Notes under the pieces: generated by a model
The model's database searches: none
What the model was told of the DNA's origin: nothing
The model's input: only the letters and a program-made list of their open reading frames with translations
Made by a program: the position numbers and the translations under genes
Assembly (NCBI RefSeq): GCF_937128705.1
Contig: NZ_CAKZMP010000225.1
Span: 1-35,360, forward strand
Direction: 5' to 3'
Origin: an uncultured Kiloniella sp.
Lineage (GTDB): Bacteria > Pseudomonadota > Alphaproteobacteria > Kiloniellales > Kiloniellaceae
Length of the DNA stretch: 35,360 bases
Part shown: positions 8,498 to 16,867 of the stretch, piece after piece
How the letters are laid out: each line of letters begins with the position of its first letter
Position numbering within the stretch: the first letter of the stretch is position 1

Positions 8498-9295
8498 ATG
8501 ACACCCGAATTGATAAAATTTATGGCAGGATCTACCCCGATTTTGCTTAACGTCCCCCATGCTGGAACTTCCCTTCCACCGTCAATCCTATCGCGATTAC
8601 GCCCTGATGCATTGGATCTGAAAGACACCGATTGGCACATGCATGAATTTGCCCTCCCTTGTGCTGAGCTAGGATGCAGCGTCATGGTGGCGCAGTATTC
8701 CCGCTACGTAGTGGATTTGAATCGTTCCGCCGAAGATACGCCCCTTTATACAGGTCCCACGACTGGTCTTGTTTCGCAGATAGATTTTGACGGGCATCCA
8801 CTTTATCAAACAGAACAAGAGCCCGATGAAGAAGAAATAAAAGCACGTATCAACACCTATTGGGGCCCCTATCATCAAGCACTAGAGGCAGAAATTCAGC
8901 GTATCAAATCCGAGTTTGGTATTTGCATTCTGATAGACCTGCATTCGATCCGATCAGAAGTACCCCGTCTATTTGATGGTGTGTTGCCCGATTTTAATCT
9001 TGGAACCAATAGCGGCAACAGTACTGATTCTCGATTTGAGAAGTGTGCCCAGCAATACCTTAGTTCTGGTAAATATAGTTTCGTAAAAAATGGTCGTTTC
9101 AAAGGCGGCTACATTACACGGCATTATGGCCGGCCAGATCAAAACATACACGCCCTTCAGCTTGAGATTGCACAATCAACATACATGATCGAGCAAAGTC
9201 CTTGGAACCTGGAAAACCAAAAAGCGATTACACTTGGCGATACGATAAAAGGATTGGTATCTGCGCTGTTATCCGAACTGGAATCTAGAAAATGA
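8498..9295 (+). CDS. hutG: N-formylglutamate amidohydrolase (HutG-type deformylase)
   Basis: Hydrolyses N-formyl-L-glutamate to glutamate and formate, the last step of the HutF/HutG branch of histidine degradation. At 265 residues it has the family length and shows its characteristic motifs: LLNVPHAGTSLPP near residue 16, YSRYVVDLNRSAED near 66, ILIDLHSIRSEVPR near 144 and KGGYITRHYG near 202, followed by a LQLEIAQSTYM stretch. These include the His, Asp and Glu residues expected for zinc binding and catalysis. No strong ribosome-binding site precedes the ATG; an upstream ATG stops immediately. It is followed by hutF 111 nt later and faces the TAXI-TRAP operon. Confidence 0.92.
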   Translation: MTPELIKFMAGSTPILLNVPHAGTSLPPSILSRLRPDALDLKDTDWHMHEFALPCAELGCSVMVAQYSRYVVDLNRSAEDTPLYTGPTTGLVSQIDFDGHPLYQTEQEPDEEEIKARINTYWGPYHQALEAEIQRIKSEFGICILIDLHSIRSEVPRLFDGVLPDFNLGTNSGNSTDSRFEKCAQQYLSSGKYSFVKNGRFKGGYITRHYGRPDQNIHALQLEIAQSTYMIEQSPWNLENQKAITLGDTIKGLVSALLSELESRK

Positions 9296-9406
9296 CTTTT
9301 CTTGAAAACCTCATCATCACTTTAAGTTAACCATACCGACCCGGATCTGATTACGAACTCTTCTATTCTGCGGTACCCCCATAAAGCTATAAAGGACATC
9401 AATTAA

Positions 9407-10789
9407 ATGGCGACCGGTTTATTCTTCAAACAAGCTCTGACAAATCAGGGTTGGGTATATGACATCTCTGTCAGCATCTCGGAAGACGGTTATATTCGGG
9501 CAATTGATCAGGATAATAACCCAAACTGCTACCCTGTGATTGAAAACCCGATTGTCCCCGGAATGCCAAACCTTCACAGCCATTCGTTTCAATATGCAAT
9601 GGCCGGCTTATCAGAAGTACGAAGAAATCCCGTTGATAGCTTCTGGTCCTGGCGTGAAATGATGTATTATTTTGCGCACAATGTTTCCCCCAGCGAACTA
9701 CAGGCAATCACCGCAAAGCTTTATATGGAACTTCTCAAAGGCGGGTATACAGAAGTTGTTGAATTCCATTACCTACACAATGACATGGACGGCAGTTATT
9801 ATGCACAGACTGAAGAACTGTCGACAGCGATTATAACTGCCTCTGATCAAACGGGTCTTAGCCTTACACATCTTCCTGTATTTTACGCCCACGCAAATTT
9901 TGGCGGTGTCGCCCCACAAGATGCTCAACGTCGTTTTATCAACTCGCGAGACCAATATCTGAAGTTAATCGAAATACTTAAGTCAAACCAAAACCAGGCC
10001 AGTTATAATTTAGGCTTGGCTCCTCACTCATTAAGAGCCGTCACCGAAGACGAAATGGCTTGGCTTCTTGACTTACGAGACAATCTTTTACCAGATTGTC
10101 CGGTTCATATTCATGTGGCAGAGCAAACCAAAGAAGTAGATGACAGCGTTGCTTATAACGGGAAGCGTTCTGTCACAGCCCTTATGGACCAAGCACCTGT
10201 AGATTCCGCGTGGTGTCTAATCCATTCAACCCATCTGGATGATGAAGAAGTTTCTGCCATCGCCAGCTCTGGTGCAACTGTCGGCTTGTGCCCGTTAACA
10301 GAATCAAATCTTGGGGATGGAATTTTCCGGGCTATTGATTTTCTGAATGAGGGGGGTCATTTTGGCATCGGTTCAGACAGTAATATTTGCACACAGGCCA
10401 CCCAAGAGCTACGTACTCTGGAATACAGTCAGCGTTTGTTACATCGACAACGAAACGTTCTGTGCTCGGAAAAAATGCCCAATGTTGGCAGTAATTTGTG
10501 GCAATTGGCTGCAACGGGCGGTGCGCGCGCCACTGGCCGTAAAATCGGACAAATATCCGTGGGGTCCCGGGCAGATTTTGTCGAACTCAAATTTGATCGG
10601 AACGGTATTATGGCAGCCGTTTCCCCTCAAGCCGTACTTGATTTCCATATATTTTCTGGACAAAAAGCTGATATTGGCGACGTTTATGTTGCCGGCAAGA
10701 AAGTTTTAACATCCGGAAAGCATCCGTTAGAAGAAACGATAAACACAGCCTATGTTTCAGCTATACAGAGACTGGCCCATAAATTATAA
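9407..10789 (+). CDS. hutF: Formimidoylglutamate deiminase
   Basis: Deaminates N-formimidoyl-L-glutamate to N-formylglutamate and ammonia, feeding HutG. This 460-residue amidohydrolase-superfamily protein shows the metal-binding HSHS motif (His57, His59), APHSLR (His207), HIHVAEQTKEV (His234/His236), LIHSTHLDDEE (His273/His276) and GIGSDSN (Asp324), the pattern typical of HutF rather than guanine deaminase. GGACATC lies upstream of the ATG as a plausible ribosome-binding site. hutG and the IclR gene flank it on the same strand, the latter only 6 nt away. hutH, hutU and hutI, which make formimidoylglutamate from histidine, are not in this window. Confidence 0.93.
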   Translation: MATGLFFKQALTNQGWVYDISVSISEDGYIRAIDQDNNPNCYPVIENPIVPGMPNLHSHSFQYAMAGLSEVRRNPVDSFWSWREMMYYFAHNVSPSELQAITAKLYMELLKGGYTEVVEFHYLHNDMDGSYYAQTEELSTAIITASDQTGLSLTHLPVFYAHANFGGVAPQDAQRRFINSRDQYLKLIEILKSNQNQASYNLGLAPHSLRAVTEDEMAWLLDLRDNLLPDCPVHIHVAEQTKEVDDSVAYNGKRSVTALMDQAPVDSAWCLIHSTHLDDEEVSAIASSGATVGLCPLTESNLGDGIFRAIDFLNEGGHFGIGSDSNICTQATQELRTLEYSQRLLHRQRNVLCSEKMPNVGSNLWQLAATGGARATGRKIGQISVGSRADFVELKFDRNGIMAAVSPQAVLDFHIFSGQKADIGDVYVAGKKVLTSGKHPLEETINTAYVSAIQRLAHKL

Positions 10790-10795
10790 GTAGCT

Positions 10796-11551
10796 ATGGA
10801 TAAAAGTAAGAAATATCAGTCAAATTCACTCCTGCGGGGCCTTAGAATTCTTGAAGCATTTGGCGCCGGTCGAGCACAAATGACGCTTTCGCAAATCGCT
10901 GATGAAATTTCAGTAACGAGTTCAGCAGCCTTTCGTTTTGTACATACGTTAGAACAAGAAGGTTATTTAATAAAAAACGAGGCGGAGCGTACATTCCGCC
11001 TCGCGCCACGCGTTATGGAGCTGGGCTATAGCTATATCAAGTCTTTGGATTTAAACGACGTTGCAGCCAGTCACGCACGTCATCTACGCGATCTATCCGG
11101 TTTTTCAGTTCACGTCGCGGTACTAGAAAACACAGATGCCGTCTATGTTTTTCGCGCCATGTCTCCCAGTCCTATGGTCTCCAATATTCCCGTTGGTTCA
11201 CGCCTACCAGCCTTTGCAACATCCATGGGGCGTATCATGCTTTCCTCGCTCAGTGACGAAGAGATTGATCGCCGCTTCAAGGGGTATGAATTTCAAAAAT
11301 TCACAGATGCAACAATTGGCACGCTTAACGAGCTTAAAGTAGCCTTAAAAGAAGATCAAAAACGAGGGTATACGGCACAAGCTTCACAGTTAGCAGAAGG
11401 AACAAATGCGATAGCTGCCCCGATCCATGATCGATCAGGGTACGCTATCGGAGCCGTTAATATATCTGGGCACCACAACCAGCTAGGCTTGAATGAACAC
11501 TTAATAAACATGGTACTCGACTGTGCGAAGCGCATCTCTGAAATGCAGTAA
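10796..11551 (+). CDS. IclR-family transcriptional regulator
   Basis: DNA-binding regulator of 251 residues. The N-terminal winged helix-turn-helix (about 10-75) includes LSQIADEISVTSSAAFRFVH, and the C-terminal IclR effector domain (about 85-250) carries the family stretch PVGSRLPAFATSMGRIMLS and AIAAPIHDRSG. It starts 6 nt after hutF, so the two are very probably co-transcribed. A role in controlling hutG-hutF and the divergent TAXI-TRAP operon is the natural inference. The effector may be a histidine-pathway intermediate, but nothing in the sequence names it. Confidence 0.9.
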   Translation: MDKSKKYQSNSLLRGLRILEAFGAGRAQMTLSQIADEISVTSSAAFRFVHTLEQEGYLIKNEAERTFRLAPRVMELGYSYIKSLDLNDVAASHARHLRDLSGFSVHVAVLENTDAVYVFRAMSPSPMVSNIPVGSRLPAFATSMGRIMLSSLSDEEIDRRFKGYEFQKFTDATIGTLNELKVALKEDQKRGYTAQASQLAEGTNAIAAPIHDRSGYAIGAVNISGHHNQLGLNEHLINMVLDCAKRISEMQ

Positions 11552-11622
11552 TAATCATCGCGAAGGACATTCGCGCTCAAATCTGTGCTTTACTCAATAT
11601 TTTAAAAGAAGAAAAACTGACC

Positions 11623-11650
11623 AAAAAACCGCCTTTAAGCGGTTTTTTAT
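11623..11650 (+). terminator. Terminator of the hutG-hutF-iclR operon
   Basis: The stem AAAAAACCGC (11623-11632) / GCGGTTTTTT (11639-11648) has a 6-nt loop and its 3' arm forms the T-tract. It lies about 70 nt after the IclR stop. Confidence 0.88.
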
Positions 11651-11830
11651 CTTAATTCGCAGAATATTTTCATCATAAGGTCGGCCCGCCTCCCTATGAG
11701 ATCATGCCAGCATTACCTCACAGACTCATTGTAACATTACAATCTGGGCTATCTCATTCTTTTGCTATACGCCGTACTCTATTCTCACTAGGCTTTTGAT
11801 CAGTTCATTACTGCTATCTCGGAGCCTGTT

Positions 11831-12457
11831 ATGTCGTTTGATCTACTGCTGTTGTTTATACCTGCAGCCTTCGCAATCAATATTCTGCCGGGCCCAAATA
11901 ACATGCTCGCCATGACAAACGGCCTGCGCTATGGACTTTTTGACGCCATGAAAGGCGGATTAGGCCGCCTAGTGGCTTTTGTTATCCTTATTGTTCTGAC
12001 TGCCACGGGCCTCGGGGCAATTCTGGCTGCTTCAACAACAGCCTTTTACGCCTTGAAAATTGGCGGTGCCATATATCTCGTTTATCTGGGCATTCGCTTG
12101 TGGCGCTCAAAAACTAAAGATGTCGAAGACTTTGGAGAACCCCAGAGATCAAAAACTTCTACCTATGCCATTATTCGACAGGAATTTCTTGTCGCAATCA
12201 GTAATCCCAAGGCAATTTTAGTTTTCACTGCCTTTTTTCCTCAATTCATTGACCCTGTTCTTCCAATGTTGCCGCAAGTTACGACAATGGGAATAATCTT
12301 TGTTTTCCTCGAAATTATTGCGCTCTTTCTCTATGCCATTTCCGGTAAGCAACTTGCATTCCTAACCCGAACACAAAAAGGGCAAAGAATAATGAACCGG
12401 ACCAGTGGATCGTTTCTCATTGCAGTTGGTGGCCTGCTCGCTACATCCAGCCGTTAG
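11831..12457 (+). CDS. LysE/RhtB-family amino-acid exporter
   Basis: Inner-membrane exporter of 208 residues with about six hydrophobic segments. The conserved family motif PGPNNMLAMTNGLRYG lies near residue 20, followed by a Gly-rich second half of the motif. NPKAILVFTAFFPQF near residue 118 is also typical of RhtB-type members. Substrates of the family are amino acids such as lysine, threonine, homoserine or leucine, and the exact one cannot be read from sequence. GGAG lies 6 nt before the ATG. It is transcribed alone, between two terminators. Confidence 0.88.
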   Translation: MSFDLLLLFIPAAFAINILPGPNNMLAMTNGLRYGLFDAMKGGLGRLVAFVILIVLTATGLGAILAASTTAFYALKIGGAIYLVYLGIRLWRSKTKDVEDFGEPQRSKTSTYAIIRQEFLVAISNPKAILVFTAFFPQFIDPVLPMLPQVTTMGIIFVFLEIIALFLYAISGKQLAFLTRTQKGQRIMNRTSGSFLIAVGGLLATSSR

Positions 12458-12477
12458 ATTTTACCGAAATACCACCC

Positions 12478-12511
12478 AGAAAATGCCGGACTATCCCGGT
12501 ATTTTCTTATT
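12478..12511 (+). terminator. Terminator after the LysE-family gene
   Basis: A 12-bp stem, 12478-12489 (AGAAAATGCCGG) with 12496-12507 (CCGGTATTTTCT), contains one G-T pair and is followed by a short T-rich tail. Confidence 0.75.
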
Positions 12512-12536
12512 TGGGACAATTTATTTTCACATTAGG

Positions 12537-12562
12537 GGAATAAAACCAGCGCTGAAGTGTCT
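12537..12562 (+). promoter_or_regulatory. Candidate ECF-sigma promoter before the COG4315 gene
   Basis: GGAAT at 12537-12541 and GTCT at 12559-12562 are separated by 17 nt, resembling a GGAAY / GTC-type extracytoplasmic-function promoter. It lies about 50 nt before a gene followed by an ECF sigma/anti-sigma pair, consistent with autoregulation. Short motifs such as these arise easily by chance. Confidence 0.35.
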
Positions 12563-12610
12563 TTTATTTACACGGATATTTTTCAAACTTTGAATTAAGG
12601 AAATAAAGAC

Positions 12611-13006
12611 ATGAAGACAACGCTGAAAATGATCATCGTTACAACTGCCCTTATGACCGCCGCTCCCTTTACAGCATCCGCAGAAAATTTGGATGGAATC
12701 GTTACCACAAGCGAGACATCACTCGGTACAATTCTCGTCAACAACTCAGGGATGACACTTTACTCCTTCGATAAGGATTCAGGTGGAAAATCAGTTTGCA
12801 ATGGTGGTTGCGCAAAAGCTTGGCCACCTCTTTTGGCTTCATCTTCTGCTACGGAAAAAGGAAATTACACAAAAATCACACGTGATGATGGGGCGCAACA
12901 ATGGGCATATAAAGGGATGCCACTTTATGGCTGGGTCCAAGACAAAAAGCCCGGCGATGTCACCGGAGATAAGTTCAAAGGCGTCTGGCACGTTGTAAAA
13001 CCTTAA
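12611..13006 (+). CDS. Secreted COG4315 protein with Yx(F/W/Y)xxD repeats
   Basis: Exported protein of 131 residues, function unknown. Residues 1-24 form a signal peptide ending in ASA. No lipobox cysteine is visible although the family is often called lipoprotein. Two family repeats are present: LYSFDKD near residue 50, followed by CNGGCAKAWPP, and LYGWVQDKKPGD near residue 105. A clear AAGGAAATAAAG ribosome-binding region precedes the ATG. The ECF sigma and anti-sigma genes follow 42 nt downstream with no terminator between, so the three are probably one operon. In this family the protein is often encoded beside such regulators, but its target is unknown. Confidence 0.88.
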   Translation: MKTTLKMIIVTTALMTAAPFTASAENLDGIVTTSETSLGTILVNNSGMTLYSFDKDSGGKSVCNGGCAKAWPPLLASSSATEKGNYTKITRDDGAQQWAYKGMPLYGWVQDKKPGDVTGDKFKGVWHVVKP

Positions 13007-13048
13007 TACCGCAGCTCTGAATACGACAGACCAAAGGTCTAAGCCATT

Positions 13049-13582
13049 ATGGACGAGTTTCTTGATCAGTTGACCAAGTCTATCCCTTTTCTCAGGCGAT
13101 ATGCTTACGCATTGGTCAAAGACTCGTCCAAGGCGGATGATCTGGTTCAGGACTGTCTGGAAAGAAGCTTGGCGAAACGTGACCAGTGGAAAGGCGACGG
13201 CAGCTTAAAATCGTGGTTATACAGAATTTTAAGTAACATCCACCTTAACCACTATCGACAGAACCAAACCAACCCTCTTCATTTTCCTGCTGAATTGACG
13301 GAAAGAACACCATTGGTCCCAGACACAGATACAACATCACATCAACTGAGCCATTTGTATTTAAGAGATCTGGATAAAGGGATTACCCAACTACCCGATG
13401 AACAAAAACAGGTCCTTTTGTTGATTGCGCTAGAGGGTTTAAGCTATTCGGAAGTCTCAGCCATTACACAAGTACCACTTGGCACCGTCATGTCTCGGCT
13501 TTCCCGAGCAAGAGAAACTTTGCGGAAATCTACCGCGATATCATCCTCTAAAAAAGTACCGCCTATCAGGAGAATAAAATGA
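13049..13582 (+). CDS. ECF RNA polymerase sigma factor
   Basis: Alternative sigma factor of 177 residues. Region 2 (about 12-75) includes YAYALVKDSSKADDLVQDCL and SLKSWLYRILSNI. Region 4 (about 110-165) includes LPDEQKQVLLLIALEGLSYS and GTVMSRLSRARETLR. There is no extra C-terminal domain. Its last 4 nt overlap the start of the anti-sigma gene (ATGA), indicating translational coupling. It probably directs transcription of the upstream COG4315 gene and its own operon in response to an envelope signal; the signal is unknown. Confidence 0.93.
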   Translation: MDEFLDQLTKSIPFLRRYAYALVKDSSKADDLVQDCLERSLAKRDQWKGDGSLKSWLYRILSNIHLNHYRQNQTNPLHFPAELTERTPLVPDTDTTSHQLSHLYLRDLDKGITQLPDEQKQVLLLIALEGLSYSEVSAITQVPLGTVMSRLSRARETLRKSTAISSSKKVPPIRRIK

Positions 13583-14382
13583 GCAGGAATAGATTTGAAG
13601 GCTCAGAGCTTCTCCACGCCTATGTTGACGGAGAATTAAAACCAGAGGAAAGGCTGCGTGTCGAACAATGGCTTGAAACTCACCCAGATGACGCCCGACG
13701 GGTCACTGAGTGGCAAAAGCAAAACCAAGGTATCAACAATCTTTTTGCCCCAAAAGCTGATGAACCAATACCGGAATACTTCTCACCTCCTTCTAAGCCT
13801 CAACATATACTTTCCGATAATCGCACGTCAGCATCGATCCTTTCCCGAATAGCAGCCTCGTTCTTGATTCTAGCCATTGGCATAGCAGGTGGCTGGTTTG
13901 GGCGGGATTATCTGAAAAATATAACAATAGATAGAACGGCCACCATAGCCACAAAGCAAAATTTTCCCCAACCTGCTATGGAAGCCCATTGGATCTACAC
14001 ACCCGAGGTCCGGCATCCGGTAGAAGTTGAAAAGAACGAGCAAGATCATCTTGCTAAATGGCTTTCTTATCGGCTCGAGACCCCCCTCACGATCCCTGAC
14101 CTCTCGGCACAAGGGTTTGATTTGATGGGCGGCCGTCTTTTACCTTCGCAAACAGGACCTGCCGCGCAGTTTATGTATGAAAGTAAAGCCGGCAGCCGTA
14201 TTACCCTCTATCTCACCAAATCATTCAACGACGAAAAGGGCGAGACGGGATTTCAATTCAAACAAGCCGAATCAACACGGGCATTCTACTGGTACAATGG
14301 CGCTCTCGGCTACGCCGTCATCGGGGATATTAAGCGAAATGAACTGCTAGAAATTGTTAATGATGTCTATCAGCAACTCTAA
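13579..14382 (+). CDS. Membrane-anchored anti-sigma factor
   Basis: Likely binds and silences the ECF sigma factor encoded just upstream with a 4-nt overlap. In 267 residues, a cytoplasmic N-terminal anti-sigma domain (about 8-50, LLHAYVDGELKPEERLRVEQ and a HPDDARRV stretch) is followed by one transmembrane helix near residues 88-108 (FLILAIGIAGGWFG) and a periplasmic C-terminal domain of about 150 residues. The N-terminal domain lacks the HxxxCxxC zinc motif, so it is not a zinc-type (ZAS) anti-sigma factor. The periplasmic part (for example ALGYAVIGDIKRNELLEIVN) is the likely sensor. Confidence 0.87.
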   Translation: MSRNRFEGSELLHAYVDGELKPEERLRVEQWLETHPDDARRVTEWQKQNQGINNLFAPKADEPIPEYFSPPSKPQHILSDNRTSASILSRIAASFLILAIGIAGGWFGRDYLKNITIDRTATIATKQNFPQPAMEAHWIYTPEVRHPVEVEKNEQDHLAKWLSYRLETPLTIPDLSAQGFDLMGGRLLPSQTGPAAQFMYESKAGSRITLYLTKSFNDEKGETGFQFKQAESTRAFYWYNGALGYAVIGDIKRNELLEIVNDVYQQL

Positions 14383-14549
14383 GCGAAAAAATAACACCTA
14401 TTTTCAAGAGTTCTCTAGGGACTTATTCACCAAGACTGTTATAGTAATGGAAAAGCTATTGAAATTTACCGCGCTTCTTCTCAAGTAAGAGGCTCAATAT
14501 TTCAAATATTACGCACAATGTTTATACACGTTCATAAGGAAGTGTCTCA

Positions 14550-14954
14550 ATGACCGATTATCGTTCTGCCTTGGTCTATGTAATGGTTCTTACATCTGCA
14601 GCTGACAGCGACATGACTGATTCAGAGCTAACAACGATTGGTGAAATCGTAAAATTTCTACCTGTGTTCAAAGGTTATAATCCAGAAGATCTTCCCATGG
14701 ATTCTCGTAAGTGCGCTGACCTTCTCGAAGGCGAAGACGGTATCGACCGAGTCCTTGACAAGGTTCTTGCGGCGCTACCCGAGCATCTAAGAGAAACAGC
14801 CTATGCACTTGCGCTCGAAATTGTGGCCGCTGATGGTGTTGCCAGTCAGGAAGAGCTACGCCTTTTGGAAATCCTGCGCCATACTCTTGATATTGAACGT
14901 CTTGCCGCTGCTGCGATTGAACGCGGCGCGCGCGCGCGTTATATGCATGCCTAA
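14550..14954 (+). CDS. TerB-family protein
   Basis: A 134-residue, mostly helical, acidic cytoplasmic protein. It resembles the TerB (tellurite-resistance B) domain: VYVMVLTSAADSDMTDSEL near residue 9 and ALALEIVAADGVASQEELRL near residue 88 are the paired acidic motifs that bind divalent metal in TerB proteins. No terA, terC, terD or terZ lies nearby, so a tellurite role is unsupported; stand-alone TerB proteins of unknown role are common in alphaproteobacteria. AAGGAAG precedes the ATG. It is a single-gene unit closed by a strong terminator. Confidence 0.85.
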   Translation: MTDYRSALVYVMVLTSAADSDMTDSELTTIGEIVKFLPVFKGYNPEDLPMDSRKCADLLEGEDGIDRVLDKVLAALPEHLRETAYALALEIVAADGVASQEELRLLEILRHTLDIERLAAAAIERGARARYMHA

Positions 14955-14976
14955 GTTCTAGGTTTTACGAACTGAC

Positions 14977-15007
14977 AAAAAGAGAGGCTAAGAGCCTCTC
15001 TTTTTTT
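14977..15007 (+). terminator. Terminator after the TerB-like gene
   Basis: A 12-bp perfect stem AAAAAGAGAGGC (14977-14988) / GCCTCTCTTTTT (14994-15005) with a TAAGA loop runs straight into more T residues. It lies only 27 nt before the next start codon. Confidence 0.92.
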
Positions 15008-15033
15008 ATACCTGACAGAAGACTAACACGCCC

Positions 15034-15705
15034 ATGTTAGAGATAGATCACCTTTTCATTTTTGTCGCTACCCCCAAAAAAGGGGAAACACCAAACGAAG
15101 CGTTACTTCTCCAAGACGCTGGGTTTAGGGAAAGCTATCGGCGGGATCATCCAGGTCAAGGCACCACAAACATCTGTTACTGTTTTGATAATGCCTACCT
15201 TGAATTACTTTGGGTGAACGATACCGCACACATCAAAAGTCCTTTAATCAAGGATACAAAGTTGTCTGAACGTTCACAGTGGCGAGAAACAGGTACGTCA
15301 CCGTTTGGTATCGCTCTTCGCCCAGAAATACCGTTTGAAACATGGGATTATCGACCACCTTATTTGCCTTCGGGCATGTCTATTCCCGTCGCAAAAACAA
15401 GCCTTGATCCCCGCCAACCATTTATATTCACGTCCCCCGGTGGCCAGCGCCCAGATCGTTGGAATGACCCAAAGCCCCTGCAAAAGGAAGCCCCTATTGG
15501 TTGTCATACAATTTCATCCATCTCTGTTAATGTTCCTGAAAATTGCCCATCAAACCCCGATCTAACAACACTAAAAGAGCAAGGACTGGTTGAACTGAAT
15601 CTGGGTAGAAGTACGCACAAAATGACCCTGTCCTTAGCCGATGAAAACGGCCGGGCAACCCATTATATCAACTTGCCGAGTTGTCGCGTAACGAAAGCCC
15701 TTTAA
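15034..15705 (+). CDS. Glyoxalase-like (VOC superfamily) protein
   Basis: A 223-residue cytoplasmic protein. It opens with LEIDHLFIFVATP, the first strand of a VOC/glyoxalase-like domain with a metal-ligand-type His. It continues with GTTNICYCFDNAYLELLWV, typical of the Glyoxalase_3-like group, in which a Glu near residue 60 is the second ligand-type position. The second module is divergent. The substrate is unknown. The ATG follows the previous terminator closely with only a weak ribosome-binding site. It could be a dioxygenase-like or isomerase-like VOC member; the family assignment is firmer than any function. Confidence 0.72.
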   Translation: MLEIDHLFIFVATPKKGETPNEALLLQDAGFRESYRRDHPGQGTTNICYCFDNAYLELLWVNDTAHIKSPLIKDTKLSERSQWRETGTSPFGIALRPEIPFETWDYRPPYLPSGMSIPVAKTSLDPRQPFIFTSPGGQRPDRWNDPKPLQKEAPIGCHTISSISVNVPENCPSNPDLTTLKEQGLVELNLGRSTHKMTLSLADENGRATHYINLPSCRVTKAL

Positions 15706-15736
15706 CGGACAATCATCTATCCTGTGATTTATGCTA

Positions 15737-15764
15737 TTGATACCCTTCGAAATCCTTATATAAG
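15737..15764 (+). promoter_or_regulatory. Candidate sigma-70-type promoter of ctaA
   Basis: TTGATA (15737-15742) and TATAAG (15759-15764) are spaced by 16 nt, about 35 nt before the ctaA start codon. Assigned by eye only. Confidence 0.4.
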
Positions 15765-15799
15765 ACCTATATAGAGCTATCGTTTTTGGCAGGCACAGC

Positions 15800-16855
15800 A
15801 TGATATTAGACACAAGACAACAAGATCGTCCCATCGCCCTCTGGCTTTTGCTGTGCTGTGGAATGATTCTGGCTATGGCCGTCATTGGTGCCATAACCCG
15901 GTTAACGGAATCGGGTTTGTCAATCATGGTGTGGGAACCCTTCAAGGGTGTTCTTCCCCCGATGAACCAAGGCGAATGGGAACGCATGTTTGATATCTAC
16001 AAACAAATTCCCGAATACCAGCAAGAAAATCTGGGCATGAGTCTGGAAGAGTTTAAGAGTATTTTCTGGTGGGAATTCATTCATCGTCTTTGGGGTCGTG
16101 CCATAGGCGTCGTTTTTCTGTTGCCCTTTGTATGGTTTTTAATCAAAGGACAAATCAGGAAACCGCTTATCCCTCATATGATTCTGATGTTTATTCTTGG
16201 TGGACTACAGGGTGGTATGGGATGGTATATGGTTGCCAGTGGCTTCGCAGACAGAACTGATGTCAGCCAGTACCGATTAACTGCACACCTGTTACTAGCC
16301 TTTGCCATTTATGCCTACATTTTCTGGATTGCCATCGGGTTATTATTTCCACAACCAAGCAGAAATTCGGCTTTTTCAAGTGCCAAGCTGCACATTCCGC
16401 TTTGCCTTATTCCGATGCTCGTTACCATAACAATTGCTTCAGGTGGTCTTGTCGCGGGCCTCAATGCAGGCATGATTTATAACACCTTCCCCTTGATGGA
16501 TGGTGAAATTATTCCCGACGCCTATCATGCGCTTGAACCATGGTATCTAAATACGTTCGAGAATGTCGCGGCCGTACAGTTTAACCACCGGACTTTGGCG
16601 ATCACCACTTTTACCCTTACTTTGGTTATATGGGTGTGGTCCCTTGTCTTGCAGCGTTCTACTGACCTCGCGCTCGCGCTCAACCTCTTGCTTTTGAGTG
16701 CTGTCATTCAGATTATATTGGGCATTAGCACTCTTTTACTGGTTGTGCCCATCTCGTTAGCTGCCATGCATCAAGCCGGTGGCCTGTTGTATCTTACCGC
16801 CAGTCTCTATGCCCTCTATGTTGTTCGCCGGGATAAAAACCCTGCTCTCTTTTAA
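15800..16855 (+). CDS. ctaA: Heme A synthase (COX15/CtaA type)
   Basis: Inner-membrane enzyme that oxidises the C8 methyl group of heme O to make heme A for aa3-type cytochrome oxidase. It has 351 residues with about eight hydrophobic segments and the alphaproteobacterial/mitochondrial COX15 form. AITRLTESGLSIMVWEPFKG near residue 31 and FWWEFIHRLWGRAIG near residue 89 contain conserved His and Glu. NHRTLA near residue 262 and MHQAGG near residue 323 carry heme-ligand-type His. AGG lies about 7 nt before the ATG. It is followed 12 nt later by a CobW-type gene, probably in the same transcript. Other cta genes are not in the window. Confidence 0.95.
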   Translation: MILDTRQQDRPIALWLLLCCGMILAMAVIGAITRLTESGLSIMVWEPFKGVLPPMNQGEWERMFDIYKQIPEYQQENLGMSLEEFKSIFWWEFIHRLWGRAIGVVFLLPFVWFLIKGQIRKPLIPHMILMFILGGLQGGMGWYMVASGFADRTDVSQYRLTAHLLLAFAIYAYIFWIAIGLLFPQPSRNSAFSSAKLHIPLCLIPMLVTITIASGGLVAGLNAGMIYNTFPLMDGEIIPDAYHALEPWYLNTFENVAAVQFNHRTLAITTFTLTLVIWVWSLVLQRSTDLALALNLLLLSAVIQIILGISTLLLVVPISLAAMHQAGGLLYLTASLYALYVVRRDKNPALF

Positions 16856-16867
16856 GGTTTATTAGAT

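Noticed and set aside
14550..14954. Tellurite resistance locus
   Set aside because: Only a lone TerB-like gene is present, without terA, terC, terD or terZ, so a resistance system is not supported.
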